Assembly: GCA_964023275.1 (NCBI GenBank)
Contig: OZ029918.1
Coordinates: 19,696,361 to 19,760,360, forward strand
Reading direction: 5' to 3'
DNA length: 64,000 nt
Source: Norana najaformis
Taxonomy: Eukaryota > Annelida > Clitellata > Crassiclitellata > Hormogastridae
A program made the translations under genes and the position numbers. This document shows, in pieces, positions 10,226 through 20,723 of this stretch; position 1 is the stretch's first letter, and each line of letters begins with the position of its first letter. The notes below the pieces were generated by a model. It was not told the origin of the DNA, did not search any database, and saw only the letters and a program-made list of their open reading frames with translations.

Positions 10226-10278
10226 TTTATGTGCTCTTTGCGGAAGTTTATCGTTTTCAGTCAGTTCTTAGACATCAG
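10226..10278 (-). repeat. 53-bp perfect inverted repeat, arm 2
   Basis: This is the exact reverse complement of 8261-8313. On the + strand it could be read as FMCSLRKFIVFSQFLDI, but no gene context supports a coding role. The flanks 10041-10225 and 10279-10558 show nothing recognisable. Confidence 0.95.
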
Positions 10279-10558
10279 GCCGGGAGTGCCTTTGATGAGT
10301 TTTATCTTCAAGTGATGCTTTATAAGTTTCTGATTACAGTTACAGTTACAAAAAGGTGTCTAATTGGTGGATTATCTTTTTACCTTTAATTGATAAGCTC
10401 ATGAGGTAGCAGACATCAGGAAATGATGTGATAATTATAATGATGATGTTGATGATTTTCCAAGTAGGTATTAATTTCTGTTTATATATTATTACTTTCT
10501 AGGTAGAGATCTTTTATGATAAAGATTTACTTTAGTTTTTAAAAGAAAAACATTTTAG

Positions 10559-10901
10559 CAATGATACTGAAATCATCGGATTAAATTGGATTAGAAGTTG
10601 TATTGTTGGTAGAAGAGTTAATCCTGATGTGCAGCTGGTTACTTGTGCTCAGCAGTCACAGTTGAATCAGACAGCAGCTAGCGTTGTCTATGGCTCGACT
10701 CAGACAGCACTCATCCTTGCAGAACTGGCGGCTGATGCAGGCACAGAAACCTCCTTTGCTGATGATTTCTTCCAGAAGTCTCTTTCCAGCAACCAGGAAA
10801 TGCAGAAACAACCATTGCCAAGTGCAGCTGATGCAGCTGTTGCTACGGGCTTCTGCATAGCAACTGAAGAGGTATGGCAAGAAAGTGATTTTTCTCTCCA
10901 G
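10559..10901 (+). CDS. Candidate exon upstream of the SLX4 BTB exon
   Basis: An acceptor (AAACATTTTAG) is followed by an open frame reading NDTEIIGLNWIRSCIVGRRV, TALILAELAADAGTETSFAD and ATEEVWQESDFSLQ. It ends at a phase-0 donor at 10902 (CAG|GTTTAT) or at 10872 (GAG|GTATGG). Either donor is in phase with the SLX4 exon at 20571. The Gln/Ala/Ser-rich, unstructured product is what one expects of the region before the SLX4 BTB domain, but no diagnostic motif is present. Membership in SLX4 is an inference from strand, phase and order. Transposon origin cannot be excluded. Confidence 0.45.
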
Positions 10902-12359
10902 GTTTATTTGCAGCAGAAACCCTGCATGTTGTAATTAAGTGAGGAAGCATAATTATATGTGTAATGTTCAATTTCTGCCTTCTGTACAGAGATTGTGTGG
11001 AAAATCATATTGAGACAGCTTACTAGTAACCCTGAGGCAAATTTCCTCCTATCAAAGCAAGTATTTGCTTTAACCCTTTGCATACCAGATAGGTTTAACC
11101 CTTGTTCTGGCCCTGACCTGATATTTTTTGAGGTTTCAGTCCATCTAATGAGGATAAAAACATAATATCTCATCTACCTGTGAAGAGAGAGTTAAAGTGT
11201 AAACATGAAATTTGTTTAGAAATAAATTTTGAACAAGCCTATGCCATTTAATTGTTTGTGATTGTACTTTATAGATGTGAGAATTTGGCAGTGTTATGGT
11301 GTGGTATATGTGTTTCATCATATATTGTTATTTTTACATTCTGCCTACGTTTTAAATAAACACATGTTACTATTTTATAGTATTTCTTTAGTTATTATTA
11401 AGGTCAAAGTTTAAACTTGAGTTTTGGCGACTGTTTTGTCACGGCTGGTTTGGTAGGTAAAACCACTGTTTTTGAATGCACCATTACTTTCTTCATCACT
11501 TGCTTTGCAATCTGGGTGGTACGCAAATTTCCAGTGTTCATTAATATTAGGCAGAAGTGGTCAAATTTTGCTTATGGTTATGTTTTGGATGGGAATTGCC
11601 ATTTAGGTGAAAAACTTCAGAATTATCTCTACCATTTTGTGTGGCATGATAGATCTCAAGCCAGGCATATCCAGATAAAGTTAAGTCATCCAGTAACTAT
11701 TGCAGAGGTATTATAACAAAGCCCTGGAGCAGAAGGAAAATGATAAATTCACATCCAAATCCACTTTTTTACACCTGAGCTTTGCTAGCTTAGCGCTTTG
11801 AATGGTAGGTTGCTGGGCAATTATCAGCATACCGATTAGCTTCAGGGACTATTTAGTCTAGTAATTTTTGTCATAAAATTACAAAAATATATTAGATTTG
11901 ACTAATTTATTGTATTATTAAGCGGGCCAACCCGTTTTCGTAAAATGTTTTGACCAACTTTCATGAAGGGCTGTAGAAAATCTTAGTCTAGGTGACGTTG
12001 CGATGACTAACAGCAATGCTGGTATTGCTTTCATTATTGTTTGAAAAGTTCTATAAATTGTTCCTTTTAACGGTACTTACAGTACTGTTGGTCTTGCTGG
12101 CCATAGATGTGTAAAATCCTTCAAGATTAAGTCTTCATCTGACCCTGAATTATCGAAAATTATACACCTACTTTTGTCTTTGTTCGCCATCACAGTCGTA
12201 TAATAGGATCGAAAAAGAAAACAGATCTCCAACTTTCGGGTCTAATATCTCCACAACTGTTCCATGTTTGAATAAAAAACCAATGGGAAAATTGTAACCT
12301 ATGTATTGCCCTAACTAAAGGTCAACTTCACTGATTTAAAATGCCTGAACAACTGAATA
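10902..12359. other. Mostly unassigned; one ORF at 11417-11713
   Basis: The + strand ORF at 11417-11713 contains CTITFFITCFAIWVVRKFPV, a possible membrane segment, and FAYGYVLDGNCHLGEKLQNY. A possible donor lies near 11707. I do not recognise it. The rest is AT-rich with no feature I can support. Confidence 0.3.
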
Positions 12360-12895
12360 CATATTCCTTTCACATAACTACAACTCACTCCAATTCTCCC
12401 AATCTGCCTGTCCTGGTCAGTTATTTACAACCCAACCACTTCATTCAAGCCCCTTCTCTTCTACCCTTATACTTTGACACCCTCCCATCACCTCATCTTT
12501 AAAATTTTGGAAATCACTTCTTAACCCTTTGCTTCTCTGGAATAACCTCCTGCCAAAATTGTGACATTTACCTGACCCCTTATACAAACTCATCAACACT
12601 GCATCTCTTGCGACCACTGCGCTGGTGTTTCATTCAAAGCTGAAAACACTCCTCTTCCAGCAATCCTGTCCTGATTTCTCCTCTTCCCTTACTTCTTTTG
12701 CTGTTTCTGTTCTAAGCACCATCCACTGTAGTCTGACTGTCTGCCTGCCTGACTCTTGGATCTTGACCTGGACTTGAATCTGACCCTACCTGCCTATCAA
12801 TTTTGGTTTGACAAAGTGCCTGTGAATAGGCTGGTTCCTGCAACTTGGCTTTCTTTGAGTGCTGTAAAAATCTCAAGATTACAATTACAATAATT
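12360..12895 (+). mobile_element. LINE-A 3' fragment
   Basis: The sequence parallels 45780-45950/47830-48010 and 56450-56930: TCAGTTATTTACAACCCAAC, then CTGGAATAACCTCCTGCCA, then CTGCCTGACTCTTGGATCTTGACCTG, then CTGTGAATAGGCTGGTTCC. It ends in a degenerate ATTACAATTACAATAATTA tail. It is the last ~540 bp of an L2-like element with many indels. Confidence 0.75.
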
Positions 12896-12984
12896 ACACT
12901 TTGTCCTTGTTGTTGTTCTCTGCACTGCTCTGGTTGGTACTGATTGTAGTGATTATATCATTGGTGTAGTACAAAGAGGCATTC

Positions 12985-14065
12985 TGATGTCTATTCTAAT
13001 CTAATCCAGAAACTTCTATAGTGATGTTGTTGTAATGAACAAGGCATCAAAATCACAATTCATTGGACAGAGCCATTCAGTTACAATCAGTGAAGTTCCT
13101 GAAACCAGAATTGTAATTGTAATTTGAGATTTATAAAGTGCCCCTTAGAGGATAAACTCAACAGAGGTGCTTCCGACCCGAAGGAGTAAAATCACTGTTA
13201 AACAGTACAGTCTTCAGGCGCCTGCGGAACACTGAGAGGGGGAGAGAAAGGAGCTGAAGTCACAATTCTCGAAGGAGAAGATTCCAGCAAATGGGACCAA
13301 CATAGGCGAATGCTGGGGATAAGCAATAATTATTTGTAAAAGATAAGTTTTCAATCTTGACCCAAACAGCATTACATAGCCCTTGGAGCAGGCATAGCAG
13401 ACAGCATATTCAAGGGCCCTCGGCTGGCAACTGAGAAAGACCGGGGACCAGTACTGCTTTGTTTGGGGGCACAAAAATAGTCAGAGAATCCAATGAACAA
13501 GAGAAGTATTTGTGAACCTGAAGAGTGAGCAAAGACGAATGATAAGTTGTTTGGCCGATATATATTACTTTACAACTAATGAAATAAGTTTTAAGTTGGA
13601 TTGTTTGTTCTGCAGGAAGCCAGTGCAATGATTGCAGTATGGAGGTGATGTGTTGGAGTTAAATTGTAATTTGTGCAGGTTTGTCTGTGTGGCACCATTT
13701 AAAAGTGAGTTGCAGTAACCAAGACACCTAGAATTAGACTGTTGCTAGTGGAGCCAACACATTCCAAAGTACATGAGGTCTTGTTACGCAGATGTCTCAT
13801 GTATTAAAGTGAACAAGTTTGAACAATTGAAGTTTGCAAGTGGCTTGAATATGCTGTGTGAATGACATATTTGATGCAGATTATGTGATGACTTGGTGCA
13901 AATGACAACCGATCCACTCAGATGAATAGAAGTACACCAGTCAGATTTGTACAGCTGCTGGCTTGAGCCCAGAAGAAAGAATTCAGTTTTGTAGGGGTTC
14001 AAAAGATTCTTATTGAATGTCATCCTAGCCTTCAAATCTGCAAAAACAGCTGAGATTAGCTGCAG
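12985..14065 (-). mobile_element. LINE-D fragment (RT thumb to 3' end)
   Basis: The minus strand reads LNPYKTEFFLLGSSQQL (about 13930-13985), then LHWLPAEQTIQLKTYFISCK near 13600, then a C-terminal part. It finishes at a TTAGATTAG-type tail, seen on the + strand as TCTAATCTAATCC at about 12995-13007. Frames change several times. Its 5' side abuts the RTE-type element ending at 14093. Confidence 0.7.
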
Positions 14066-14092
14066 AAAAGGAGCAGAAGTCTTGTCTTGTCT

Positions 14093-16870
14093 TCAGCTGT
14101 CCTTGAGCCAAGATTTGGCTGCACCATGGACATTTTTGTGCCATCTGCTGTTGTCCCTCATCTCTTGTAATAACTGGTTGAATGATAATTCAGTCCACGA
14201 CTTGTTGTCTATCCATGTCATCTTGGGTCTTCCCTGAGCTCAGAGTCAAGGAATTGTGCCTTGGATGACCTCTTTCTCTAGGAAGTCTCCACTCTTTTGT
14301 AGCACATACCCAAAGTATGGCAGCTTCCTCTTTTTTGATTAATCTAAGCAGACTCCTCTTCTCCTGCAATCTCTAGGACCAATTGGGACACTTCATTTTA
14401 AATGCACTGATTCTTCATCTTTATTTATGGTCCAGCTCTCACAGCCATACTGTGCCACTGGCATATAAGAGCTTTTGGAACCTGTGTCTTTGTAGCAAGC
14501 AGTATGCAGTGACTTTTCCATACGTTTTTTTAATGCTGCCCCTACACCTTGTCCTTTTTGCCAGTGTTGACTGAATCTCTTTACTGCATTCACAGTCTTC
14601 TGTAATAGGTGAGCCAAGATATAGAAATGTGTCAACCAGATCCAGTTGATGACCTTGTACTCTGTTGCTGCAGATTATACCATTTCTTATCATAATCTTG
14701 GTTTTGTACACATTAATCAACAGACCCTGGTTACTGCTTGCCCAGTCAAGGCGGTCCATTATCTCCTGCCGCTCTGCTTCCAAGGTTGCCAATAGAACAA
14801 TGTCATCAGCATATCAGAGATTTGTAACTCTTCTCCCTCCTATTTGAATTCCATCATCATAACCGTCCATCGCTTGCCTTGTGACCATCTCTGACAAGAT
14901 GTTGAATAGGTGTGGTGAGATCACGCAGCCCTGTTGAACCCCTTTCTTGACAAGGAACCCTCGTGATAGTGTACTGGCTGTTCTCACTCTAGCTTGCTGT
15001 TTACAGTAGAGTCCAGAAAGCCAGTAGATGATATGAACAGGGTAACCCATGTCTATCATGGCCAGCTGGAGCTTCTCATGTAAGACACAATCAAAAGCCT
15101 TCTTAAATACAGCCAATCACAGGTAGAGGGGCTGCCAATGCTGTCTAGTTTTCTGCATGATGATTCTAAGATTTGTGACTTGATCTCATGTTCCCCTTCC
15201 TCTGAGAAATCCAGCTTGTTCATCTGCCACCTCAGCTTCTGTTTTCATCCTAATCCTTTCCAGGATAATCTTTAGTATGATTTTGCTGGCATGCGAGACC
15301 AAGGCTATGATTCTGTAATTCGTGCATTGTCGCATATCGCCTTTCTTTGGAAGACGAATGAAGATTGAGTTTGTCCAATCTGCTGGCCATTCCCCAGTCT
15401 TCCATAATGCCTCACATATTTGATGCTTCCTTTCCACTGTTGTTTCTCTACCATGCTTGGTAAACTCAGCTGGGACCTCATCTGGACCAGTGCTCTTTCC
15501 ACTAGCTGTCTCACCTATTAAATGAGCAACCTCAGATTTTAGTCCAGTTGGTTCACGTGTAAACTGCCTGTCATTGACTTTCACCTCACAGTCATCACAT
15601 AATGCTTCACCATACTCACTCCAGTGCTCCACAATTTTCAAATTCTCCGTGATCATTTCACCTGATGCTGATTGCATGCAGAACAAGAGACGTTGAAACT
15701 TCCATGTCAGTGTCCTGACTGTTTGGGAAAGATGTTGCATGTTCCCTTGCAAGTTGCTCCCTCCAGCTCCACATAGACCCCTCAAGCGGCACTTGTTTAT
15801 CTGCCCACAGCTTTCTCTGAACATCCCTTTCAACTCATGGTACTGTTTTGGGTCTTTTGTTTTGGGTCTTTTGTTTTGGGTTTTTAGCCTTGAACACAAA
15901 GCTTTCATCAGATATTTGTGGTTTCCGATTCTGACCTTTCTTGTATCTCAGTGTATTTTTGCTACATGAAGTAGAATTGTCTTGGTCTCTTGCCAGAGCT
16001 TCTCTGGTGTTCTCTCCCTTTCATCCAATTCTTATACCTCAAAATGCTTTTTAACTTTCACTGTGTAAACTGCTCCCTTCTCACCCTTTAGCTCCTCCAG
16101 ATTTAACCTTTTTTGCTGTTCCAGCTTCATAATTTTAGCCAATCTAACCTTTATCCTTGCCAGTAACAGATGACGGTCAGAATCACAATCCACCCCTAGG
16201 TACACTCTACAGTTCCTGATGCCAGATCTCCAATGCTATACTGTTGGAATGTAATCAATTTGGTTTTGTGTTTGTCCATCGGGTGACATCCACGTATACA
16301 AGTGCCGTGGGTGATGTTCAAACCACGTGTTGCACAGACTCATTTTTTGGCCACTCTCAAACCACCCAGTTCCAACTACAGTTGCAAATGCATCCGATGC
16401 ATGTTTTCTGACTTTCGCGTTGAAGTCCCCTATTAATGACAGAACATCTCATTTTAGGACTTGTTTCAATGCTTTATCCAGCTCCCAGTGGAACTGATCT
16501 ACGTCTTCCTCAGTAAATGTTGAGCTTGGTGCATACACCTGAATCATAGTGAGGCATCTTTGCTTTGCATTAATCCTTACACCTGGATTCTGTTGTTAAT
16601 TGGCTCATATCCAACGAGGGCTTCAGCTGCTTCCCTGTGTATCCACAGTGCCACTCCATGTTGACCCTGCTCCTTAGCACCTGAGTAGATAAAAGTGCTA
16701 TCATTGCATGTGGCGAAATGTCTCTGCCCTGCCCAAAGAACTTCTGACAGCCTACACAAACCCACTCTGTTTCTTTCTAACTTTCTGCCAAACACCTGTA
16801 CTTTGCCTAGCTGAAACGGACTACTCGCATTCCGTGTTCCAACTTGAATATTTTACACAATGGATTGCTG
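14093..16870 (-). mobile_element. RTE-type LINE, nearly full length, decayed (EN + RT)
   Basis: Reading the minus strand, the endonuclease starts near 16855 with VGTRNASSPFQLGKVQVFGR and then LSEVLWAGQRHF, YEPINNRIQV. The linker and RT follow: TGPDEVPAEF, LPKKGDMRQCTNYRIIALVS, FDCVLHEKLQ, VQQGCVISPHLFNILSEM and INVYKTKIMI. The C-terminal part is LYLGSPITEDCECSKEIQS, YGCESWTINK, GRPKMTWIDN and WHKNVHGAAKSWLKDS, ending in TGA at 14095-14093. The architecture of an apurinic-type endonuclease plus RT without the CR1 PHD region fits the RTE clade. About five frameshifts and stops break it. Confidence 0.85.
15186..15908 (-). pseudogene. RTE-type RT N-terminal half
   Basis: This is the longest open piece of the element above. 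It covers the EN-RT linker (VEHWSEYGEALCDD, the conserved 'W-x-x-Y/H-F' block) and RT block 0-1 (STGPDEVPAEF, WTNSIFIRLPKKGDMRQCTN). The next open piece (14814-15116) holds FDCVLHEKLQ and VQQGCVISPHLFN. The third (14439-14792) holds the thumb. The catalytic D-D pair lies in a decayed stretch near 14810. Confidence 0.75.
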
Positions 16871-16959
16871 CTCCTGTCTGACCAACAGATGCCACCGTCT
16901 TGATTTTGCTTGTATTCCTGGCAGTAAGAAGTGGAACTGTAAAATAAATAAGAAGCTGA

Positions 16960-17600
16960 GAAGTTGTCAGCATATAAATGGTAATTTAGTGAACAGCCAT
17001 TGAGCAGTGCACAAGCATCTTAGTATAAAGGGTGAAAAGTAGAGGACCAAGTACTAAGCCCTGTGGTGCGCCCTAGCCCAAAACCGCTGTTACTGAGGTA
17101 AATTCCTTGTTGTGGACTGACTGTGAGGACTCGACTAAGAAGCAGACCTGCTGAGAGCTGCATCTGAGAGCCCAAGCTAGTGCTCAGGATAGTGAAGAAG
17201 TATGCAGCAATCAACGTTATCATAGGCAGCTGACAAGTGAAGAAGGATGAGAGTGGTGATCTTTCCTTTATCCGTAGAATGGATTATATAATTTGTGGAC
17301 AGCAAGCAGAGCATTTTCAGTGAAATGGTAGTTACAATGGGATGACTGGAAAGAAAGGTTCATGGAGTGAGAAATCAAAAGACAGTTAAGCCTGTCAGCT
17401 AAAGCCCACTGCAGGACCTTGGAAATGAAGTTTAGAGTAGAATTGATATGATAACTTGATAAATTTTTAGGAGAAAGGGTTGGCTTCTTGAAAATGGGTA
17501 AACCAAAATTTGGGCACAGCAGGAAGGAAAGCAACCTTCAATGAGGGAAAGGTTAACATTAGAAAGAATATCAGGGCTCAAAACAGCAAAACATTTCTTG
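16960..17600 (-). mobile_element. LINE-D fragment (pre-RT and RT blocks 1-4)
   Basis: The minus strand frames give FKKPTLSPKNLSSYHINSTL, NFISKVLQWALADRLNC and FTENALLAVHKLYN. After shifts they give DKGKITTLILLHLSAAYDNV and APQGLVLGPLLFTLYTKM. This is the CR1-like D family. It lies between the RTE-type element and the LINE-C tail, so it is probably one of several nested insertions. Confidence 0.7.
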
Positions 17601-17603
17601 AGA

Positions 17604-19500
17604 AGAATGAATGAATGAATATTAAGAGATTAACCTCCCAGGCATCAAAAATAATTTGAATCAGAGGCACAGTCAGTCGCTCAGGGGGAGACAGCCAGTA
17701 GCAAACGAGGGAAAACTAGGTGATAGGTGAGTTAGCAAAATAAAAGATTTTAAGTTGCCGCTTGAAGCATGAGATTGATGGAGCAGATCTGATTGAGAAA
17801 GGAATGTTGTTTCAAGTCATGGGCGAGGCCGAACTAATAGCATGTTCCCTAATGACTTCGCCCACTTAAGGTTGTCGCAGCTTCAGAGGGTCACTAGATC
17901 GTGTATTACAAACGGGAACAGAATCAATTAATGATCGGAGGTCGGCAGGTTGCTGGGTATGGTAGGTGATTGTAGCTATTTTAAAATCTATGCGTCTTGA
18001 AACCAGGAGCCATTGAAGTTGTGAGAGTATGCCAGCAGATGAAAGGTTACATTTAGAACGGACAAGGTGAGCTGCTAAGTTCAGTACCCGCTGTAATTTT
18101 CTGATATTATAAGATGGGGTATGGAAGAGGATAGAATTGGCATAGTCAAGTCTACACTGGACAAGAGCAACGGCGATCGCAGCAGCCATATTATCAGTGA
18201 GAACCGAATTAATGTGTCTTAAGGCTCTAAGATGGAAAAAACGATTTTGCAGATGACAGAAACGTGTTGCTAATAGGTAAGGGTAGCATCAAGAATGACT
18301 CCAAGGGTTGTAATTTTTTCTGAAAGGTTAACATTTGTACTGGCTAAATTGATTTGGTGAATGGGAGGAAAGTGACGTTGATGGGTGCCAAGGAGAATTG
18401 CTTCTGACAAAGACCGTTTTGATAGAACAGGAATGCAGTGAAAGCATGCGCTGTTCAAGCATGCCAGTGTTAGTATCATTGTCAGATGAGAGGGCAAAAA
18501 GAGAATGGTTGAAAACAGGTCCAGAGCAAATAATAATATTGTGAATTTCAGACGACATAATAATATTGTGAATTTCAGACATGGTTGCTGGTTTGAATAA
18601 GCTGAAAATATGTGGAGGAGAATTTGGGATGGAAAAGTGATTGAAGAAAGCATTTTTTTAATAGGGCTACCCTGATTGTGAACAGTTTTTCAGAAAAGAA
18701 GATAAGGAATCTTATTCTTATCATTAAGGGTCGATTTTGAGGAGAAGTTTGGTAAGTGATTATATCTGTCAAGGTACAAGATCTTATTTAGGAGTAGGAG
18801 AAGCAGAATTTTCGGTGATCAGATTACAGAGTTGGGTGGATTTGGTATGGTTCACAAGTTTGCAGATGCTGAGACACTCTCTGCTAAACTTGGCGTGGTA
18901 AAATGGTAGGTGGGAGTGTGACCAGCATCTTTCAAGACAGCTATGCGGCCTCATAGCAGCAGCAGCATTTATACCATGGATGGTGCTTTATGATGGAAAG
19001 ATAATTTAGCAGTAAGGGCAATATGATCTGATGCAGGTGCTTCTGAAGGAGAGAGAGTTACTTAACAGTGGAAGAGGAGGACCTGGTTATTAACAGATCT
19101 GTTGTTTGACCCATATCATGAGTTGGAAAAAAACATGCTGCTGAGAGGAAGTTCTTGCATTTAGTGATTTCTTGTCTGAAGTATCCATTTGCATATTGAA
19201 ATCATCAGCTATTATGAGTTTCAGGGTGGGAGAGGAAGTGGAAAACAGGACAGATTAAGATATGTTCTATGGAGTAAGGCTACCCATCCACCTTGACCCT
19301 CAAACCAAGGCTCATTCTTGGAGAGAAAAAGGTATCTTTTCATAGATGAAAGATGGCATTTCATAAAGCTGGAGCCAGGTTTCATTTAAAGCAAGAATAT
19401 CAGTGATTGATAGATATAATTTAGGAGAGATGGGGATTTGTTATGGTTGGACCCAATGCTTTAATGGCAGAAATCAATGGTGTTAAGACAATGAGGGCCA
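17604..19500 (-). mobile_element. LINE-C copy 2 (decayed, includes endonuclease part)
   Basis: The (GAAT)n tail at 17604-17623 and the sequence up to 18320 parallel copy 1 at 610-1350 almost base by base. The C-terminal frame 17866-18189 reads AAAIAVALVQCRLDYANSIL. RT core motifs are largely deleted (18330-18650). Farther 5' (18900-19460) the minus strand keeps endonuclease traces: WFEGQGGWVALLHRTYLNLS, and HDMGQTTDLLITRSSSS, which resembles the T-H-x-x-G-x-T-x-D-L block. It is older than copy 1. Confidence 0.7.
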
Positions 19501-20570
19501 AAATTCAGCTTAGTGTCACCAGACAAACAGAGCAAGAGGATGGGGACATAGTGCAGTGTAAAGCATGACTGACATCAGCCAAAAAGAGATTTGTATTAAC
19601 TGACATGTATGTGCCTGGCTGATTGCGATATAACGAATATGCATGAAAGGGACTTCAAAATAAGGTGGTTGATTTCGCCCCTGTTGCAACTTAATGTGCT
19701 GGCAGAAGTGTGCATTTTTCTTATATACTGAAGGAATAACAGGTACAGTTAGATTGTATATAGCAAGGCAGAGTGTGTAACAGCATTGTAACATGGTGAC
19801 CCAGCGAGGTGGAAGATGGAGCTTAATTACAGATATGGTAAGTCAATAATTTTCAGCTTTATGAGCCGACTTGCAAGCTCAGCAAAAATACAGAATGGCA
19901 GGTCTATGCTAGATTTGGAGCTACATTAGAGTAATGCTAAAGAAGTGGGAAACTTGCTATGCAGCATGGAATGCCAGGGCTTACAAGCCTAAAGTGGTGA
20001 AATTGGGATGGGTCCTGATATGGCTTAAGTGGCCAGCAAAAATTTACATTAAAAGTGGGGTATCGATCAGTTGAATTAATAAAACACAATACTCTCTTTG
20101 TAAAAGCAACAGCGAAAAGTAAATATTCTAAAATTAAACCAAAAGCTATATTTAAATGAAAAATACAGCCAACTTTACTACAGCAGATTTAAAACGACAA
20201 CTCACAGTGCCTCCTTCCAGTCTAAGTGTGTCAGGTGATGGCTGTGTTGCCTGTTAGTTTAAGTTGCTGCTACATGTTTACAACCTATCAAGGAGAAGAA
20301 GAGGAATAATAATAATAGTGCATTGTACAGTGTGATTATAGTAGCAATCTGTTTGTTTAAAAAAGTGGCTTTACTTTTATTTTTGTGCTCTGAATTACAC
20401 AGTGAGAGGCTGTGGATGATTAGTGCTTGCCCGCTGGGCCTACATGGCCCTTGGAAGAATTTGGGAGATCAGATTTTACCAGAATCTCAGCAGATGAGGT
20501 CCTTAAGAATGAAGCTACATTGGCTGTGTAATAACTCTGCAGTTGCTCTGATGTGTTTTTGATATTTGAG
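19501..20570. other. Intron-like sequence, nothing recognised
   Basis: No exon, repeat tail or RNA gene is supported here. The acceptor of the SLX4 BTB exon closes the stretch. Confidence 0.4.
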
Positions 20571-20723
20571 GTATGTGATAAGACATCCATCGATCTTCTT
20601 AATGCCTGGAGTCAAATGGTTGACAATGCATGTATGAGTGATTTGACACTCAAGTGTCGTGATGGCGAAGTCATTCGACTGCACAGACTTGTCCTCATGG
20701 CTCGTTATCCAAATCTGCTTCAG
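20571..20723 (+). CDS. SLX4: SLX4 exon: first half of BTB domain
   Basis: The exon reads VCDKTSIDLLNAWSQMVDNA, then MSDLTLKCRDGEVIRLHRLV and LMARYPNLLQ. S-D-L-x-L-x-x-x-D-G-x-x-x-x-x-H-x-x-V-L-x-A-R is the classic BTB strand-helix pattern in its SLX4 form. The donor is CAG|GTTAGA, phase 0. An alternative acceptor at 20542 (CTCTGCAG) would add ten residues but needs a different upstream phase. Confidence 0.88.

Noticed and set aside
10226-10312. Possible helicase-like peptide FMCSLRKFIVFSQFLDI
   Set aside because: The resemblance to 'VFSQ' helicase blocks is short, has no splice context and coincides with the inverted repeat.
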